Shown one piece after another: positions 1 through 9,401 of a DNA stretch of 64,000 nucleotides. Source of the DNA: Ruminococcus sp. (GTDB lineage Bacteria; Bacillota; Clostridia; Oscillospirales; Ruminococcaceae); contig SVNR01000002.1 in assembly GCA_015066815.1 (NCBI GenBank), positions 1-64,000 on the forward strand, read 5' to 3'. Numbering within the stretch: the first letter of the stretch is position 1; each line of letters opens with the position of its first letter. Both the position numbers and the translations under genes were made by a program. The notes below the pieces were generated by a model. That model was not told the DNA's origin and did no database searches. It saw only the letters and a list, made by a program, of their open reading frames with translations.

Positions 1-728
1 ATAAATTCATAAACAGTTCTATTTTCTGAAGTACCATCGTAAACGTATTTATGTTTATTAAACTGTGAAGAATTTGGGATTCCAGCTTGTTGTTTTGCCT
101 GCCTAAAAGATTCTCTGCGAGATGCACAGGAAGATACATCTTTATTATTTTGTATTTTTTTGTTACCTGAACTTTCCTTTGAAGTACCACCACCTGAAGT
201 CTACCCTGAAAACTTACCACTATAAACAACATTCTGCCCAACCGCAGCACCTGCCACTACTCCCGATGCGCTTGCAACAGCCGTTGTTGAAACACTTGCT
301 GATATCGGAACAGATACAGCACCAGAACTAATCACCATTCCATTTGCACCGGCAAGTGCCGGTGTTCCGAAATTATCAATTGCATTTCGTATCTTACCAA
401 CTGCACTAACTTTAGGTACAGAAATCTTACCTGTCGGTATTTTACCGCCTATCTTTCCACCTATGGCAATACTTGCAGCAACCTCAGCTGTATTTACAGC
501 TCCGACACCTAACTTATATGATGCTGTATCCCAATCATTAGTTGAAACCGCATTTTTCAAATATTTACCATACTGATAAACGCCATATATCGGATTGTTC
601 TTCAGTGGATCTGATAAGAAGTAGTTTACTGAACTTCCTACGGTCTGAACAGGATTGTCATAAAATTGTGTGAATCCGTTTATCTGATCACCTATAATAA
701 ACGCATAAATAAATTCGATTTTGATTTG
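1..728 (-). pseudogene. C-terminal fragment of a polymorphic toxin, interrupted by an in-frame stop
   Basis: Reading the minus strand from 728, the frame is open for 175 codons after a TAA at 729-731, meets TAG at 201-203, and continues in the same frame without a stop to the window edge. The first part (IGDQINGF, then FLSDPLKNNPIYGVYQYGKY, then a Gly/Ala/Val-rich stretch) resembles the pre-toxin region of secreted polymorphic toxins. After the stop come a Ser/Gly-rich linker and SRRESFRQAKQQAGIP followed by HKYVYDGTSENRTVYEF, which resembles the start of a nuclease-type toxin domain in Firmicute polymorphic toxins (from memory). No ATG with a ribosome site precedes it and nothing toxin-like lies beyond 729, so the 5' part is missing. 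Most likely a decayed remnant; a sequencing error at the TAG is the alternative. The toxin end lies outside the window. Confidence 0.6.
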
Positions 729-1035
729 TTACATGATTATTTTATCCACGTAAATCTACAATTTGATTTTTTGAAAATCTAAATTTTTATTGCGTTCACT
801 ATAAGATTTTCATGTCTTCTCCTTTGTGATGTTTTTAATGGTTGTTTGTTATTCTATTATAATACTTTTGAAGACTACATACAATATCTTTCTATTGGAT
901 TTTCAAGATGAACATTCTGTTTTTTTACTGCGTAGTTTGAGTTAATATAGGTTTTACTTCTGTTTCTGTCATATTCCTGTCCACACCTGCGTATTCATAT
1001 AGTGTTATAAAATCTTCACAACGGGGTGAAATATC
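729..1035. other. Intergenic region with a short repeat arm
   Basis: AT-rich region between the toxin remnant and the amidase gene. At about 789-803 it contains TGCGTTCACTATAA, which matches the arm of the dispersed intergenic repeat seen elsewhere in the window. No other gene and no clear promoter could be supported. Confidence 0.4.
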
Positions 1036-1803
1036 TTGAGAATAAACAAACGCATCAAAAACATCAGATCACTTTTCCGAATGCTGTCATCTCATAAAAA
1101 AACCGCCTGTATAGTTTCTGTACTTGCTGCCGGAGGACTTTGCATTGCCTATGGCTTCGGAAGGGTTGAAAAATCCGTAATGACCTATGTTCCTGAGACT
1201 AATCCGCCCAAACCTATAATTGTACTGGATGCCGGACATGGCGGCATCGACGGCGGATGTTCTTCAGAAAACGGAACGCCTGAAAAAGGTATAAACCTCA
1301 ACATAGTTCTTACTCTGAGAGATATGCTTGAGGCAGCAGGATTTGAAACTGACGTTACACGTGATACCGACCGCTCTATCCATGACGACGGAATAGAAGG
1401 AATAGCAAACCAGAAAAGCTCGGATATGGATAACAGACTTGAAAAGTTCAACGAACATCAGAACGCTATCTGCATATCAATTCATCAGAACCAGTTTACT
1501 GATGAAAAATACAAAGGCGCACAGATGTTTTACTCTACACAGGGCTCTAAAAAAAGCCGTGATATAGCCCAGAAGCTGCAGAACAAGTTTGTTGAGTTTC
1601 TTCAGCCTGACAACAAACGTGAAATAAAGGAATGCGGCAAGGAGCTGTTTCTTTGTTATTTTTCAGAAAATCCTACAGTAATGGTAGAGTGCGGTTTTCT
1701 TTCCAACAAGGAGGAAGCTGCCATGCTTGAAAGTGAAGAATACCAGAGAATGATAGCATTTACTGTTTTTTCTGCCATAGTTGAAAGCTTGAATGAAAAA
1801 TAA
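1036..1803 (+). CDS. N-acetylmuramoyl-L-alanine amidase (Amidase_3, CwlD-like)
   Basis: Zinc-dependent cell-wall hydrolase of 255 residues that would cut the bond between N-acetylmuramic acid and L-alanine in peptidoglycan. An N-terminal basic stretch and one membrane segment (about residues 22-42) put the catalytic domain outside the cell. Family motifs are present: DAGHGG (zinc His), PEKG (zinc Glu), SIHQN (zinc His) and the catalytic Glu in VECGFLSN. The start is a TTG with GGGGTG about 9 bases upstream; the first in-frame ATG is within the membrane anchor. The size and anchored form match CwlD-type amidases, which modify spore cortex in sporeformers; whether it acts in sporulation here cannot be told. 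A hairpin terminator follows at 1852-1908. Confidence 0.85.
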   Translation: MRINKRIKNIRSLFRMLSSHKKTACIVSVLAAGGLCIAYGFGRVEKSVMTYVPETNPPKPIIVLDAGHGGIDGGCSSENGTPEKGINLNIVLTLRDMLEAAGFETDVTRDTDRSIHDDGIEGIANQKSSDMDNRLEKFNEHQNAICISIHQNQFTDEKYKGAQMFYSTQGSKKSRDIAQKLQNKFVEFLQPDNKREIKECGKELFLCYFSENPTVMVECGFLSNKEEAAMLESEEYQRMIAFTVFSAIVESLNEK

Positions 1804-1851
1804 ATCACAGCATATCCGGAAAACCTCTCTTCAGAATTAATGAACATAAAC

Positions 1852-1908
1852 TTTCAGAGTAAACGCAGCAAGTGTATTTTGTAAATCTGCGTTTACTCTG
1901 AAAATTTT
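1852..1908 (+). terminator. Hairpin terminator after the amidase gene
   Basis: Perfect 17-bp inverted repeat (TTTCAGAGTAAACGCAG with CTGCGTTTACTCTGAAA) followed by ATTTTCAT. The arms also resemble the AGTAAACGCAG arm of the dispersed repeats. Confidence 0.65.
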
Positions 1909-1946
1909 CATATCAGTTTGTCAGCAGAAAAACCATACATTTTCTA

Positions 1947-1976
1947 TTGATTAAAGTGCATAACTTATGGTATAAT
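1947..1976 (+). promoter_or_regulatory. Sigma-A-type promoter for the NSS transporter
   Basis: TTGATT (1947-1952), 18-base spacer, TATAAT (1971-1976). The start codon is about 40 bases downstream of the -10 box. Confidence 0.6.
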
Positions 1977-2015
1977 TTTATTATTGTTATTATTTTTAGA
2001 AAGAGGTAAAAAATA

Positions 2016-3353
2016 ATGGAAAAAAAAAGTGGCTTTTCAAGCCGCCTTGGATTTATCCTGGCAGCTGCAGGCTCCGCTGTCGGGTTAGGAAACATATGGA
2101 GGTTTCCGTATCTTGCCGCTAAATACGGCGGCGGTATTTTTCTGCTGGTATATCTTATACTCGCAGTAACCTTCGGGTTTTCGCTTATGCTGACAGAGAT
2201 ATCGATAGGTCGAAAAACCGGAAAAAGCGTAATCGGAGCTTACAAGGTAATAAACGAAAAATTTTCTTTCTTAGGTTACTTAGCTGCCCTCGTACCTGCG
2301 ATAATTTTCCCGTATTATTGTGTTATAGGCGGCTGGGTCGTAAAGTTCATGAAGGTCTATATAACAAACGAAGGACATGCGGCAACTGCTCCGGATTACT
2401 TCAGTAATTTTATAGGAAGTACCGCAGAACCTATAGTATGCCTTGTAATATTTTTACTCCTTACTTCTGTCATAGTTCTTTTAGGAGTTCAGAAGGGTAT
2501 CGAAACCGTAAGCAAATATATGATGCCTGTTCTTGTATGTATGTCTATCGGTACTGCAGCATACAGCCTTATCCTTGACGGTGCTATGGAAGGCGTTATA
2601 TACTACCTTAAACCTAACTTTTCACAGTTCTCTATAAAAACAGTCGTAGCAGCTATGGGACAGCTGTTCTACTCAATGTCTATTGCCATGGGTATCCTGA
2701 TAACATACGGCTCGTACATGCAGAAGAACGATGATATCGAAAAGGCTGTAAGAAGTATTGAGATCTTTGACACCGGAATAGCCTTCCTTTCAGGTCTTAT
2801 GATAATTCCTGCCGTATTTGCTTTTTCAAACGGAAATCCGGAAAATCTCCAGGCCGGTCCGACACTCATGTTCATAACTCTCCCTAATGTTTTTGACGCA
2901 ATGAAGGGCGGACAGATATACGGTCTTATATTTTTTATACTTGTCTTTTTAGCTGCACTAACTTCGGCTATCTCGCTTATGGAAACTATCGTTTTCATGA
3001 TAATCGACAGGTTCAAAGTAAAAAGAACCATCGCATGCCTTATAGTCATAGGATTCTCGTTCATAGTTGCGATCCCGTCATCACTCGGCTTCGGAGTTCT
3101 GTCTCATGTAAAGATATTCGGTTATCAGATACTTGATTTCTTTGACTTCCTCAGCAACAACATAATGATGCCGGTTGTAGCACTCCTTACCGCTGTTCTT
3201 ATAGGCTTTATAGTAAAGCCTTCATATGTCTCCGATGAGGTAGAGCTCTCCGGAAAATTCAAATCCAAAAAGCTCTACAACATAATGATAAAGTTTATAG
3301 TACCGGTTTGCATGGTAGTTATTCTTGTTTCATCACTCGTAGGATATGTATAA
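2016..3353 (+). CDS. Sodium-dependent transporter, NSS/SNF family
   Basis: Polytopic inner-membrane protein of 445 residues with 11-12 hydrophobic segments. The N-terminus carries the hallmark of neurotransmitter:sodium symporters: AAAGSAVGLGNIWRFPY in the first, unwound helix that binds sodium and substrate, followed by NGGG-like KYGGGIF. Bacterial relatives (LeuT, MhsT, TnaT) import amino acids, so an amino-acid substrate is likely but not readable from sequence. ATG start with AAAGAGG upstream. Monocistronic: own promoter at 1947-1976 and a bidirectional terminator right after the stop. Confidence 0.88.
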   Translation: MEKKSGFSSRLGFILAAAGSAVGLGNIWRFPYLAAKYGGGIFLLVYLILAVTFGFSLMLTEISIGRKTGKSVIGAYKVINEKFSFLGYLAALVPAIIFPYYCVIGGWVVKFMKVYITNEGHAATAPDYFSNFIGSTAEPIVCLVIFLLLTSVIVLLGVQKGIETVSKYMMPVLVCMSIGTAAYSLILDGAMEGVIYYLKPNFSQFSIKTVVAAMGQLFYSMSIAMGILITYGSYMQKNDDIEKAVRSIEIFDTGIAFLSGLMIIPAVFAFSNGNPENLQAGPTLMFITLPNVFDAMKGGQIYGLIFFILVFLAALTSAISLMETIVFMIIDRFKVKRTIACLIVIGFSFIVAIPSSLGFGVLSHVKIFGYQILDFFDFLSNNIMMPVVALLTAVLIGFIVKPSYVSDEVELSGKFKSKKLYNIMIKFIVPVCMVVILVSSLVGYV

Positions 3354-3360
3354 TTCTAAA

Positions 3361-3397
3361 AAAAATCACGATACCATAACAGTATCGTGATTTTTTG
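3361..3397. terminator. Bidirectional terminator between convergent genes
   Basis: AAAAATCACGATAC and GTATCGTGATTTTTT form a perfect stem around CATAACA; it has T-rich tails on both strands and serves the transporter (+) and the GH3 gene (-). Confidence 0.85.
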
Positions 3398-3409
3398 TGT
3401 TTTATGATA

Positions 3410-6160
3410 TTATTTCAGCGGCTCTGAGAACCTGTACTTTATGCTTTCGGTTTTAAGTCCGCTCTGTGCAAAGAAAAAGCGTATAGTATTGAAACGGGAA
3501 TACATATATACTTTTTTAGTCTGAGAAACCGGTTTTCCGTTTGTACCGCTAAAGGTAAACGACGAACATACAGTTCCGTTATTGAAGTATGTTACCGGTA
3601 TCTGTGAAACCTCACTCTGATCCGACGAAGCTGTAAGCTCGATCTCGTAGCATCCGGGATTCTTTATAGTAAGCTCATAGCAATATACAGAGTTTTTATC
3701 TGTACATATTCCGTCAAGCCGGATCTCAAGCTCTGTATCAAGCTCATAGAAGACAACCGGTTCATCATTTCCCTTATCCTCTTCAGGACGGTTTATTATA
3801 TCATATGGCTCATACCTGTCTGTAAAATACTTCATGGCGTTTGAACCCATAAGAAATCTGCATATATTTGCCGCGCTTCTCTGAAGCTCTGAACGTTTCA
3901 GTTTTCCTTCACTGAGTGAACTGAGAGTATTGTCATCGTTTTCCTCACTGTCCGAACATACCATATATACATCGTTCTGAGCCATTACCATAGCAGCAAA
4001 GTTTGACTTGCTCTGTGCAGTTCCTCTTTCGTTTATGTCTGCCCACCAGTCAGTCATTACAAAACCGTCAAAGCCCCATTCTTTTCTGAGTATGGAAGTC
4101 GTAAGATCATAGCTTCCTGCCGTCCACAATCCGTTTACCGAACCGTATGTTGTCATTACGGAGCGTGCACCTGCTTCCTTCACAGCCATCTCAAAGCCTT
4201 TCAGATAAATTTCCCTGAGTGCTCTTTCCGATACTACTGAATCAGTTACAAGTCTTCCGCTTTCCTGATTGTTTGCGCAAAAATGCTTTATCGTTCCCTC
4301 TGAACCGCTTTTGTGTATTCCGGTAAGCTCAGCAGCTGCCATAACTCCGGTAAGATACGGATCCTCTGAAAAATATTCAAAGTTGCGTCCGTTAAGCGGA
4401 TGACGATGAATATTCATACCGGGGCCAAGCAGACAGTCAACCCCTGTCTGAGCAAGCTCCATACCTGTCATTTCAAAAAGCTCCGTAACAAGCTTTTTGT
4501 TAAAAGTAGACGCTATCATAGTTCCTATAGGCAGACTGAAGGCTTTTATGCCGCAGTCAAGTCTGATTCCTGAGGGACCATCTGCACAGCAGCCGCATGG
4601 AATTCCGAAGTTTTTAAGGTTTTCAGAAACTCCTCCGAAAGCAGAAGCAGTTCCCGCTGTAACTCTCGGACTTCCCATGCCCTCTCCTCTGACTATGCAC
4701 GAAAGATCATAATCAGAAAGCTGTGCTATAAACTCGTCCATTGTATTTTTTCCGTCAAGAACATCAACAAGCTTTACTCCTCTGTCACCTGTATATGCTA
4801 TCTCTTCGGGAATATCCGAAAGTCTTTTTTCTCTCTCATCCGTTTCAAGCATAGGTACATCTTCATAGGCAACTATGAAGCTTCCGTCTGCAGTAGCTTC
4901 AGGCCGTATACGTCTGAACGGCATAACCGGTGCAAGACACTGACTGAGAACCTTTACAACCTTAAGTCTGTCAAGCTCTATGGCATCAGCACAGACTGCA
5001 TTTCTTACATCAGTTCCGACATAGAACCTGTACACACCTTCTTCAAGAACAAAAGAAAATCTATGTCCTGTAACACCGGTATCATCATACGATGCAAGCT
5101 TTTCAAGCTCAACCTCTATATCAAGAAGCTGCTCCTCACCGGGGCTTAGTTCATCTGTCTTTTCAAAACCGCAAAGCACTCTTGCAGGCTTTCCGAGTTT
5201 TCCCTGCGGAGCCTCACAGTAAACCTGAACGACCTCTTTTCCGCTGAAGCTTCCTGTGTTTTTTACGGATACCTTCAGAAAAATTCCCTTGTCTGATTTT
5301 TCTGAAGTCACTGTGCTTACATCAAAGGTAGTGTATGAAAGACCAAATCCAAAAGGATAATGAACCTTTTCCTTTGCAAAAGTTTCAAAATATCTGTAGC
5401 CTACATATATATCCTCTTCGTAAAAATTTCTCATAGGATCACCGAAGTTTTTGTCCGACAGATGATCAGATATACTATATGCTATAGTATCCGGAAGCTT
5501 ACCGGAGGGGCTCACCTTTCCGGTAAGTACAGCTGCAGTTCCGGTTCCTCCGGTCATTCCGCCCTGCCATACATACATGAGCGCATCCGGATCACAGCTC
5601 TCAATAAAAAGCGTGTCTATGATACTGCCTGTATTAAGCAAAACTATCATCTTTTTAAAGTGTGCTCTTACCCGGGTTATCATATCCTTTTCCGTATCAC
5701 TCAGAAAATATGCACCTGCATCAGCATGATTATCCTGTTCCTCGCCTGCGGTTCTTCCGATGATAACTATTGCGGTGTCACAGCTTCCGGAGATTTTTTT
5801 TACAAGCTCGTCTTCAAGCGGCATCTCTGTCTGTGACCACGGCTCGGTTCCCCACCCCATGCCGGGGTCAAATGGATTCTTTTCATCCCATTTTTTGTAT
5901 ATTGAAAAAAGCTCCTCGTTTATCCTGATACCGCTTTCACGAAGACCGTCAACTATACTTGTTACTTTTGATACGTTTACCATTCCGCCTGAACCGGTTC
6001 CGCTTTTATAATAATGAAGCTGTATGCGTCCGAAAACAGCGACCTCATCAGCAGTATTCAGAGGAAGTGCGCTGTTCTTGTTCTTAAGCAGTATCACACC
6101 CTCAGAAACTATACTTACTGCCTTTTCCATATATCTGTTCCAGTCAAGAATTTTTGACAT
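3410..6160 (-). CDS. GH3 beta-glucosidase with permuted domain order
   Basis: Intracellular enzyme of about 916 residues that would hydrolyse cellobiose and short cello-oligosaccharides from the non-reducing end. The order is the reverse of usual GH3: residues about 10-270 form the alpha/beta sandwich domain (VSEGVILLKNKNSALPL, GRTAGEEQDN), about 280-390 a fibronectin-III-like domain (HYPFGFGLSYTTF), and about 450-780 the TIM-barrel domain with KHFCANNQES and the nucleophile Asp in GFVMTDWW. The same permutation is known for beta-glucosidases of R. albus and Butyrivibrio fibrisolvens. No signal peptide. The ORF track starts at 6169, but AGGGG touches that ATG; the second ATG at 6160 is 9 bases away and is preferred. 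An extra C-terminal beta-rich domain of about 120 residues follows the barrel. Confidence 0.9.
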   Translation of the reverse strand: MSKILDWNRYMEKAVSIVSEGVILLKNKNSALPLNTADEVAVFGRIQLHYYKSGTGSGGMVNVSKVTSIVDGLRESGIRINEELFSIYKKWDEKNPFDPGMGWGTEPWSQTEMPLEDELVKKISGSCDTAIVIIGRTAGEEQDNHADAGAYFLSDTEKDMITRVRAHFKKMIVLLNTGSIIDTLFIESCDPDALMYVWQGGMTGGTGTAAVLTGKVSPSGKLPDTIAYSISDHLSDKNFGDPMRNFYEEDIYVGYRYFETFAKEKVHYPFGFGLSYTTFDVSTVTSEKSDKGIFLKVSVKNTGSFSGKEVVQVYCEAPQGKLGKPARVLCGFEKTDELSPGEEQLLDIEVELEKLASYDDTGVTGHRFSFVLEEGVYRFYVGTDVRNAVCADAIELDRLKVVKVLSQCLAPVMPFRRIRPEATADGSFIVAYEDVPMLETDEREKRLSDIPEEIAYTGDRGVKLVDVLDGKNTMDEFIAQLSDYDLSCIVRGEGMGSPRVTAGTASAFGGVSENLKNFGIPCGCCADGPSGIRLDCGIKAFSLPIGTMIASTFNKKLVTELFEMTGMELAQTGVDCLLGPGMNIHRHPLNGRNFEYFSEDPYLTGVMAAAELTGIHKSGSEGTIKHFCANNQESGRLVTDSVVSERALREIYLKGFEMAVKEAGARSVMTTYGSVNGLWTAGSYDLTTSILRKEWGFDGFVMTDWWADINERGTAQSKSNFAAMVMAQNDVYMVCSDSEENDDNTLSSLSEGKLKRSELQRSAANICRFLMGSNAMKYFTDRYEPYDIINRPEEDKGNDEPVVFYELDTELEIRLDGICTDKNSVYCYELTIKNPGCYEIELTASSDQSEVSQIPVTYFNNGTVCSSFTFSGTNGKPVSQTKKVYMYSRFNTIRFFFAQSGLKTESIKYRFSEPLK

Positions 6161-6195
6161 TTTAACCATCCCCTATTTTTTATATCGTTATATTG

Positions 6196-6224
6196 ATTAT
6201 AGCAAATCCCGACATTTTTTTCAA
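6196..6224 (-). promoter_or_regulatory. Promoter for the GH3 gene
   Basis: On the minus strand TTGAAA (complement of 6219-6224), 17-base spacer, TATAAT (complement of 6196-6201), about 40 bases ahead of the ATG. Confidence 0.6.
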
Positions 6225-6243
6225 CATTTTTGTATAAAAACTA

Positions 6244-7689
6244 TCAGAATTTTCTTCTCCATACAGTAGGTGAAAGCAGGATTATCATAGGAAGACACTC
6301 AAGACGTCCAAGAAGCATATCTATGATAAGGATTATTTTTGTACGGTCAGAAAAAAACGAAAAGTTTTCCACAGGGCCTACCTTGTTAAGTCCGGGACCT
6401 ATGTTGTTTATACAGGTAACAACCGCTGAAAACGAAGTAGCAAAATCGTTGTTGTCAAGAGAAACAAGCAGAAGAGAAATAATCATAAGTCCGAAGTAAA
6501 GAATAAAGTAAGTCTGTACTCCATGAACAGTTGCTGTGTCCATGGATTTGTCCTCTCCCTTAAGTACATAAACACACTTAGGGTTAAGCGTCTGTCTGAC
6601 TGATTTTTTTACGCTTCTGAACATTATGATAATACGCTGCACCTTAAGACCTCCGCCGGTTGACCCTGCACATGCACCGATAAACATCAGTATGACAAGC
6701 ACAGTCTGCGAAAACTCAGGCCATTTTGTATAATCAGCAGTTGCAAATCCTGCTGATGTCATTATCGAGGTTACCTGAAAAAATGAATATCTGAAGTTTT
6801 CAAAAACGTTTTTATAAAACTCTGTTGTATTGAGCATTATCAGCCCGGTAGCTGCTAAAATTATCATAAGGTAAACCTTAAGCTCAGTATTTTTAAAAGC
6901 GTTTTTTATATGTCCTGTTATGATAAGATAATATATACTGAAGTTTATACCGAAAAGCATTACTCCCAAGGATAGCACAATATCTATAGCAGCTGAATCA
7001 TAAAATGCAATACTGTTGTTTTTTATTCCGAATCCGCCTGTTCCTGCTGCTCCCATAGCGTGACATATACTATCAAAAACAGGCATACCGCATATAATAA
7101 GAGCAACTGTTACCACAACAGTAAGTACCCCGTATATTATATAAAGGTAACGGGCAGTATCCTTACCCTTCGGAACTATTTTTCCCACCTGAGGACCGGC
7201 ACACTCAGCTCTCATAAGATGCATGACAGAATTGTTTGCAGGAAGTATTGCAACTGCAAACACAAGAACTCCCATACCACCTACCCAGTGTGTAAAGCTC
7301 CTCCAGAAAATCATTCCCTTCGGAAGCACCTCTATATCGGTGAGTATGGTCGAACCGGTAGTAGTAAAGCCCGAAACACTTTCAAAAACAGCGTCTACAA
7401 AGGAAGGAATTACGCCCGATATATAAAACGGAAGCGCACCTATAACCGGATATATTATCCAGAGCAAGGCAACTATCATCAGTCCTTCTTTTGCATACAT
7501 ACGGGTATTTTTAGGTTTTATCAGTGCAAGCGGAGCAGCAAGTATAACTGTAGCAGCAGTTACGATCAGAAAAACCCTTACCGTACTCCATTCACCATAA
7601 CACATACTTACAACTACAGGTATCAGCAGAAGAAGCGAACCGGCAACAAGTATGCGCGAAATATAATGAGCAACTAAAAATCTGTTCAT
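6244..7689 (-). CDS. trkH: Potassium uptake channel subunit TrkH
   Basis: Integral membrane protein of 481 residues, the K+-translocating subunit of the Trk/Ktr system. The four pore-loop repeats of the superfamily are visible: SGFTTTGSTIL, MGAAGTGGFG, TSAGFATADY and CINNIGPGL, each with the glycine that lines the selectivity filter, plus the GGGLKVQR motif. It starts 13 bases after the stop of trkA, with which it forms an operon; TrkA gates the channel from the cytoplasm. The ATG at 7689 is preceded by a GGGGTG ribosome site. Confidence 0.92.
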   Translation of the reverse strand: MNRFLVAHYISRILVAGSLLLLIPVVVSMCYGEWSTVRVFLIVTAATVILAAPLALIKPKNTRMYAKEGLMIVALLWIIYPVIGALPFYISGVIPSFVDAVFESVSGFTTTGSTILTDIEVLPKGMIFWRSFTHWVGGMGVLVFAVAILPANNSVMHLMRAECAGPQVGKIVPKGKDTARYLYIIYGVLTVVVTVALIICGMPVFDSICHAMGAAGTGGFGIKNNSIAFYDSAAIDIVLSLGVMLFGINFSIYYLIITGHIKNAFKNTELKVYLMIILAATGLIMLNTTEFYKNVFENFRYSFFQVTSIMTSAGFATADYTKWPEFSQTVLVILMFIGACAGSTGGGLKVQRIIIMFRSVKKSVRQTLNPKCVYVLKGEDKSMDTATVHGVQTYFILYFGLMIISLLLVSLDNNDFATSFSAVVTCINNIGPGLNKVGPVENFSFFSDRTKIILIIDMLLGRLECLPMIILLSPTVWRRKF

Positions 7690-7702
7690 AAACCAACACC
7701 CC

Positions 7703-9067
7703 TCAGCTTTTCAGAATATCGGTTATATCTGAAAAATGATAATCCTTCGAGATTATGATAACCGAATCATCTACATGAATCTCGTCATTTCCGTTAGGGA
7801 TCATGACCATACGCTTTCTGATGATACCGCATATAAGTATGTTTTTCTTTAAAGCAAGATTCTTGAGCGGAATATCCACAAGTCCCTCTATATGACGTTT
7901 TATTCTGAACTCTATAGCCTCCACCTTGTTTTCTACAAGATGATACAGAGCTTCTATATTGCTTTCTGCGGCGTTGTTCATCGAACGAACATAACTTAAA
8001 ACGTTTGATTCTGTAAGCATTTTCGGAGAGATAAGACAGTCAAGTCCTGTCTGCATAGCTATCTCACGATAGTTCTCTCTGTTTATTTTTGTTATGATCT
8101 TAGCCTGGGAGTTGTTTTTTGCAAACAGCGACATGACTATATTTTCTTCGTCAATACCCGTCATGGATATAAAAGCGTCAACCTGTTCAAGACCTTCTTC
8201 AAGAAGAACATCCTGATCCGTGCCGTCTCCATGTATAATAGTAGCCTTCGGAAACATCTCGGCAAGCTCCAGACACTTGTTATAATCTATCTCTATTACT
8301 TTTACACGCATATGTGCGGCAAGCAGCTGCTTTATAAGATAACTGCATACCTTTCCTCCGCCTCCGACTATCATAACTGTTTTTATCTTTGTCCTCATGG
8401 AACCTATAGCCTTGAAAAATCCCTCAAGGTTACGGTGAGAGGCAGCAATGTTTATTTTGTCACCCTTCTGAAGAACAAAATCTCCTCCCGGGATAAATAT
8501 TTCCGAGTCTCGCTCAACAGCGCATATAAGAAACTTTATCTTGTGTTTTTTGTATATTTCTGCCAGAGTCATTCCGTAGATATCTGCGTCCTCACTGAGC
8601 CTGTGTTCCACAAGCTCCATACGACCCTTTGAAAAAACCTCGAGCTTTACAGCTGCCGGAAACACCAGTGTACGCATTATCTCGTCCGACGTTATAAGCT
8701 CAGGGTTTATGACCATAGAAAGTCCGAGTTCATCCTTGATAAGATCCATCTGACTATAGTACATAGGGTTGCGCACACGGGATAATGTACGCTGAGCACC
8801 GAGTTTTTTTGCAATAAGACAGCACAGAAGATTAAGCTCATCGTGAGGCGTTGTCGCTATGAAAAGTCCTGCCTTTTCTACATCTGCTTCACGCTGCACC
8901 TCAATATCTGCACCGTTTCCTTCTATACACATTATATCCTGCATGTTCTGTATCTTGTCAAGAGCTTCTTTTTTTATATCTATAACAGTAACATCATGGC
9001 TTTCCCTTGAAAGCGTATTTGATATATTGCTTCCTATCTTTCCGCTTCCGATAATAACTACTTTCAT
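7703..9067 (-). CDS. trkA: Trk system gating subunit TrkA (two RCK domains)
   Basis: Peripheral cytoplasmic protein of 454 residues that binds NAD(H)/nucleotides and controls TrkH. Two tandem RCK modules are seen: the first starts VVIIGSGKIGSNI with IEGNGAD, the second VMIVGGGGKVCSYL with HGDGTD; each Rossmann half is followed by an RCK_C-type domain (residues about 135-215 and 370-454). Full length for the family. First gene of the trkA-trkH operon, with its own promoter at 9138-9167. Confidence 0.92.
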   Translation of the reverse strand: MKVVIIGSGKIGSNISNTLSRESHDVTVIDIKKEALDKIQNMQDIMCIEGNGADIEVQREADVEKAGLFIATTPHDELNLLCCLIAKKLGAQRTLSRVRNPMYYSQMDLIKDELGLSMVINPELITSDEIMRTLVFPAAVKLEVFSKGRMELVEHRLSEDADIYGMTLAEIYKKHKIKFLICAVERDSEIFIPGGDFVLQKGDKINIAASHRNLEGFFKAIGSMRTKIKTVMIVGGGGKVCSYLIKQLLAAHMRVKVIEIDYNKCLELAEMFPKATIIHGDGTDQDVLLEEGLEQVDAFISMTGIDEENIVMSLFAKNNSQAKIITKINRENYREIAMQTGLDCLISPKMLTESNVLSYVRSMNNAAESNIEALYHLVENKVEAIEFRIKRHIEGLVDIPLKNLALKKNILICGIIRKRMVMIPNGNDEIHVDDSVIIISKDYHFSDITDILKS

Positions 9068-9096
9068 ATTTTTTGTTCCGTCCTATAAGAATTTTT

Positions 9097-9140
9097 TTCA
9101 TAGTAAATGACGAAAATATTTTTTACGTCTACTATAGATT
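9097..9140. repeat. Short copy of the dispersed inverted repeat
   Basis: CATAGTAAATGACG ... CGTCTACTATAG is an imperfect inverted repeat like the arms of the intergenic repeat family described in the findings. It lies in the trkA leader, downstream of the promoter. Confidence 0.4.
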
Positions 9141-9167
9141 ATATCCCTTTTTCCATATCTTTGTCAA
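9138..9167 (-). promoter_or_regulatory. Promoter for trkA-trkH
   Basis: Minus-strand TTGACA (complement of 9162-9167), 18-base spacer, TATAAT (complement of 9138-9143). The 334-base gap 9068-9401 otherwise holds the repeat above and the promoter of the GH9 gene. Confidence 0.7.
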
Positions 9168-9260
9168 TATGTAAATATCGTTTACTGATGGTATGCAGTG
9201 TCATATCCGTTGGTGATAACTACGGGGATTTTTTTACCTTTTAATAATAAATATTTTACC

Positions 9261-9290
9261 TTTACTTTACTGATACTGATATGGTATAAT
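9261..9290 (+). promoter_or_regulatory. Probable promoter for the GH9-CBM3c gene
   Basis: TTTACT (9261-9266), 18-base spacer, TATAAT (9285-9290). This leaves a leader of about 105 bases before the GGGAGG ribosome site. Confidence 0.5.
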
Positions 9291-9401
9291 TATAGTATAT
9301 AACTGCCTGAATCAATTCTTTGTAAAATAAGCCTGCATAAGAATTTTTCAGGCTTTTAAAACGGTTCTTTATTTTATAACTTATTTACTGGGAGGACAAA
9401 A

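Noticed and set aside
55-85. Frameshift in the toxin remnant near the left edge
   Set aside because: Re-reading the complement (GCTGGAATCCCAAATTCT) shows the frame is continuous; only the TAG at 201-203 interrupts it.
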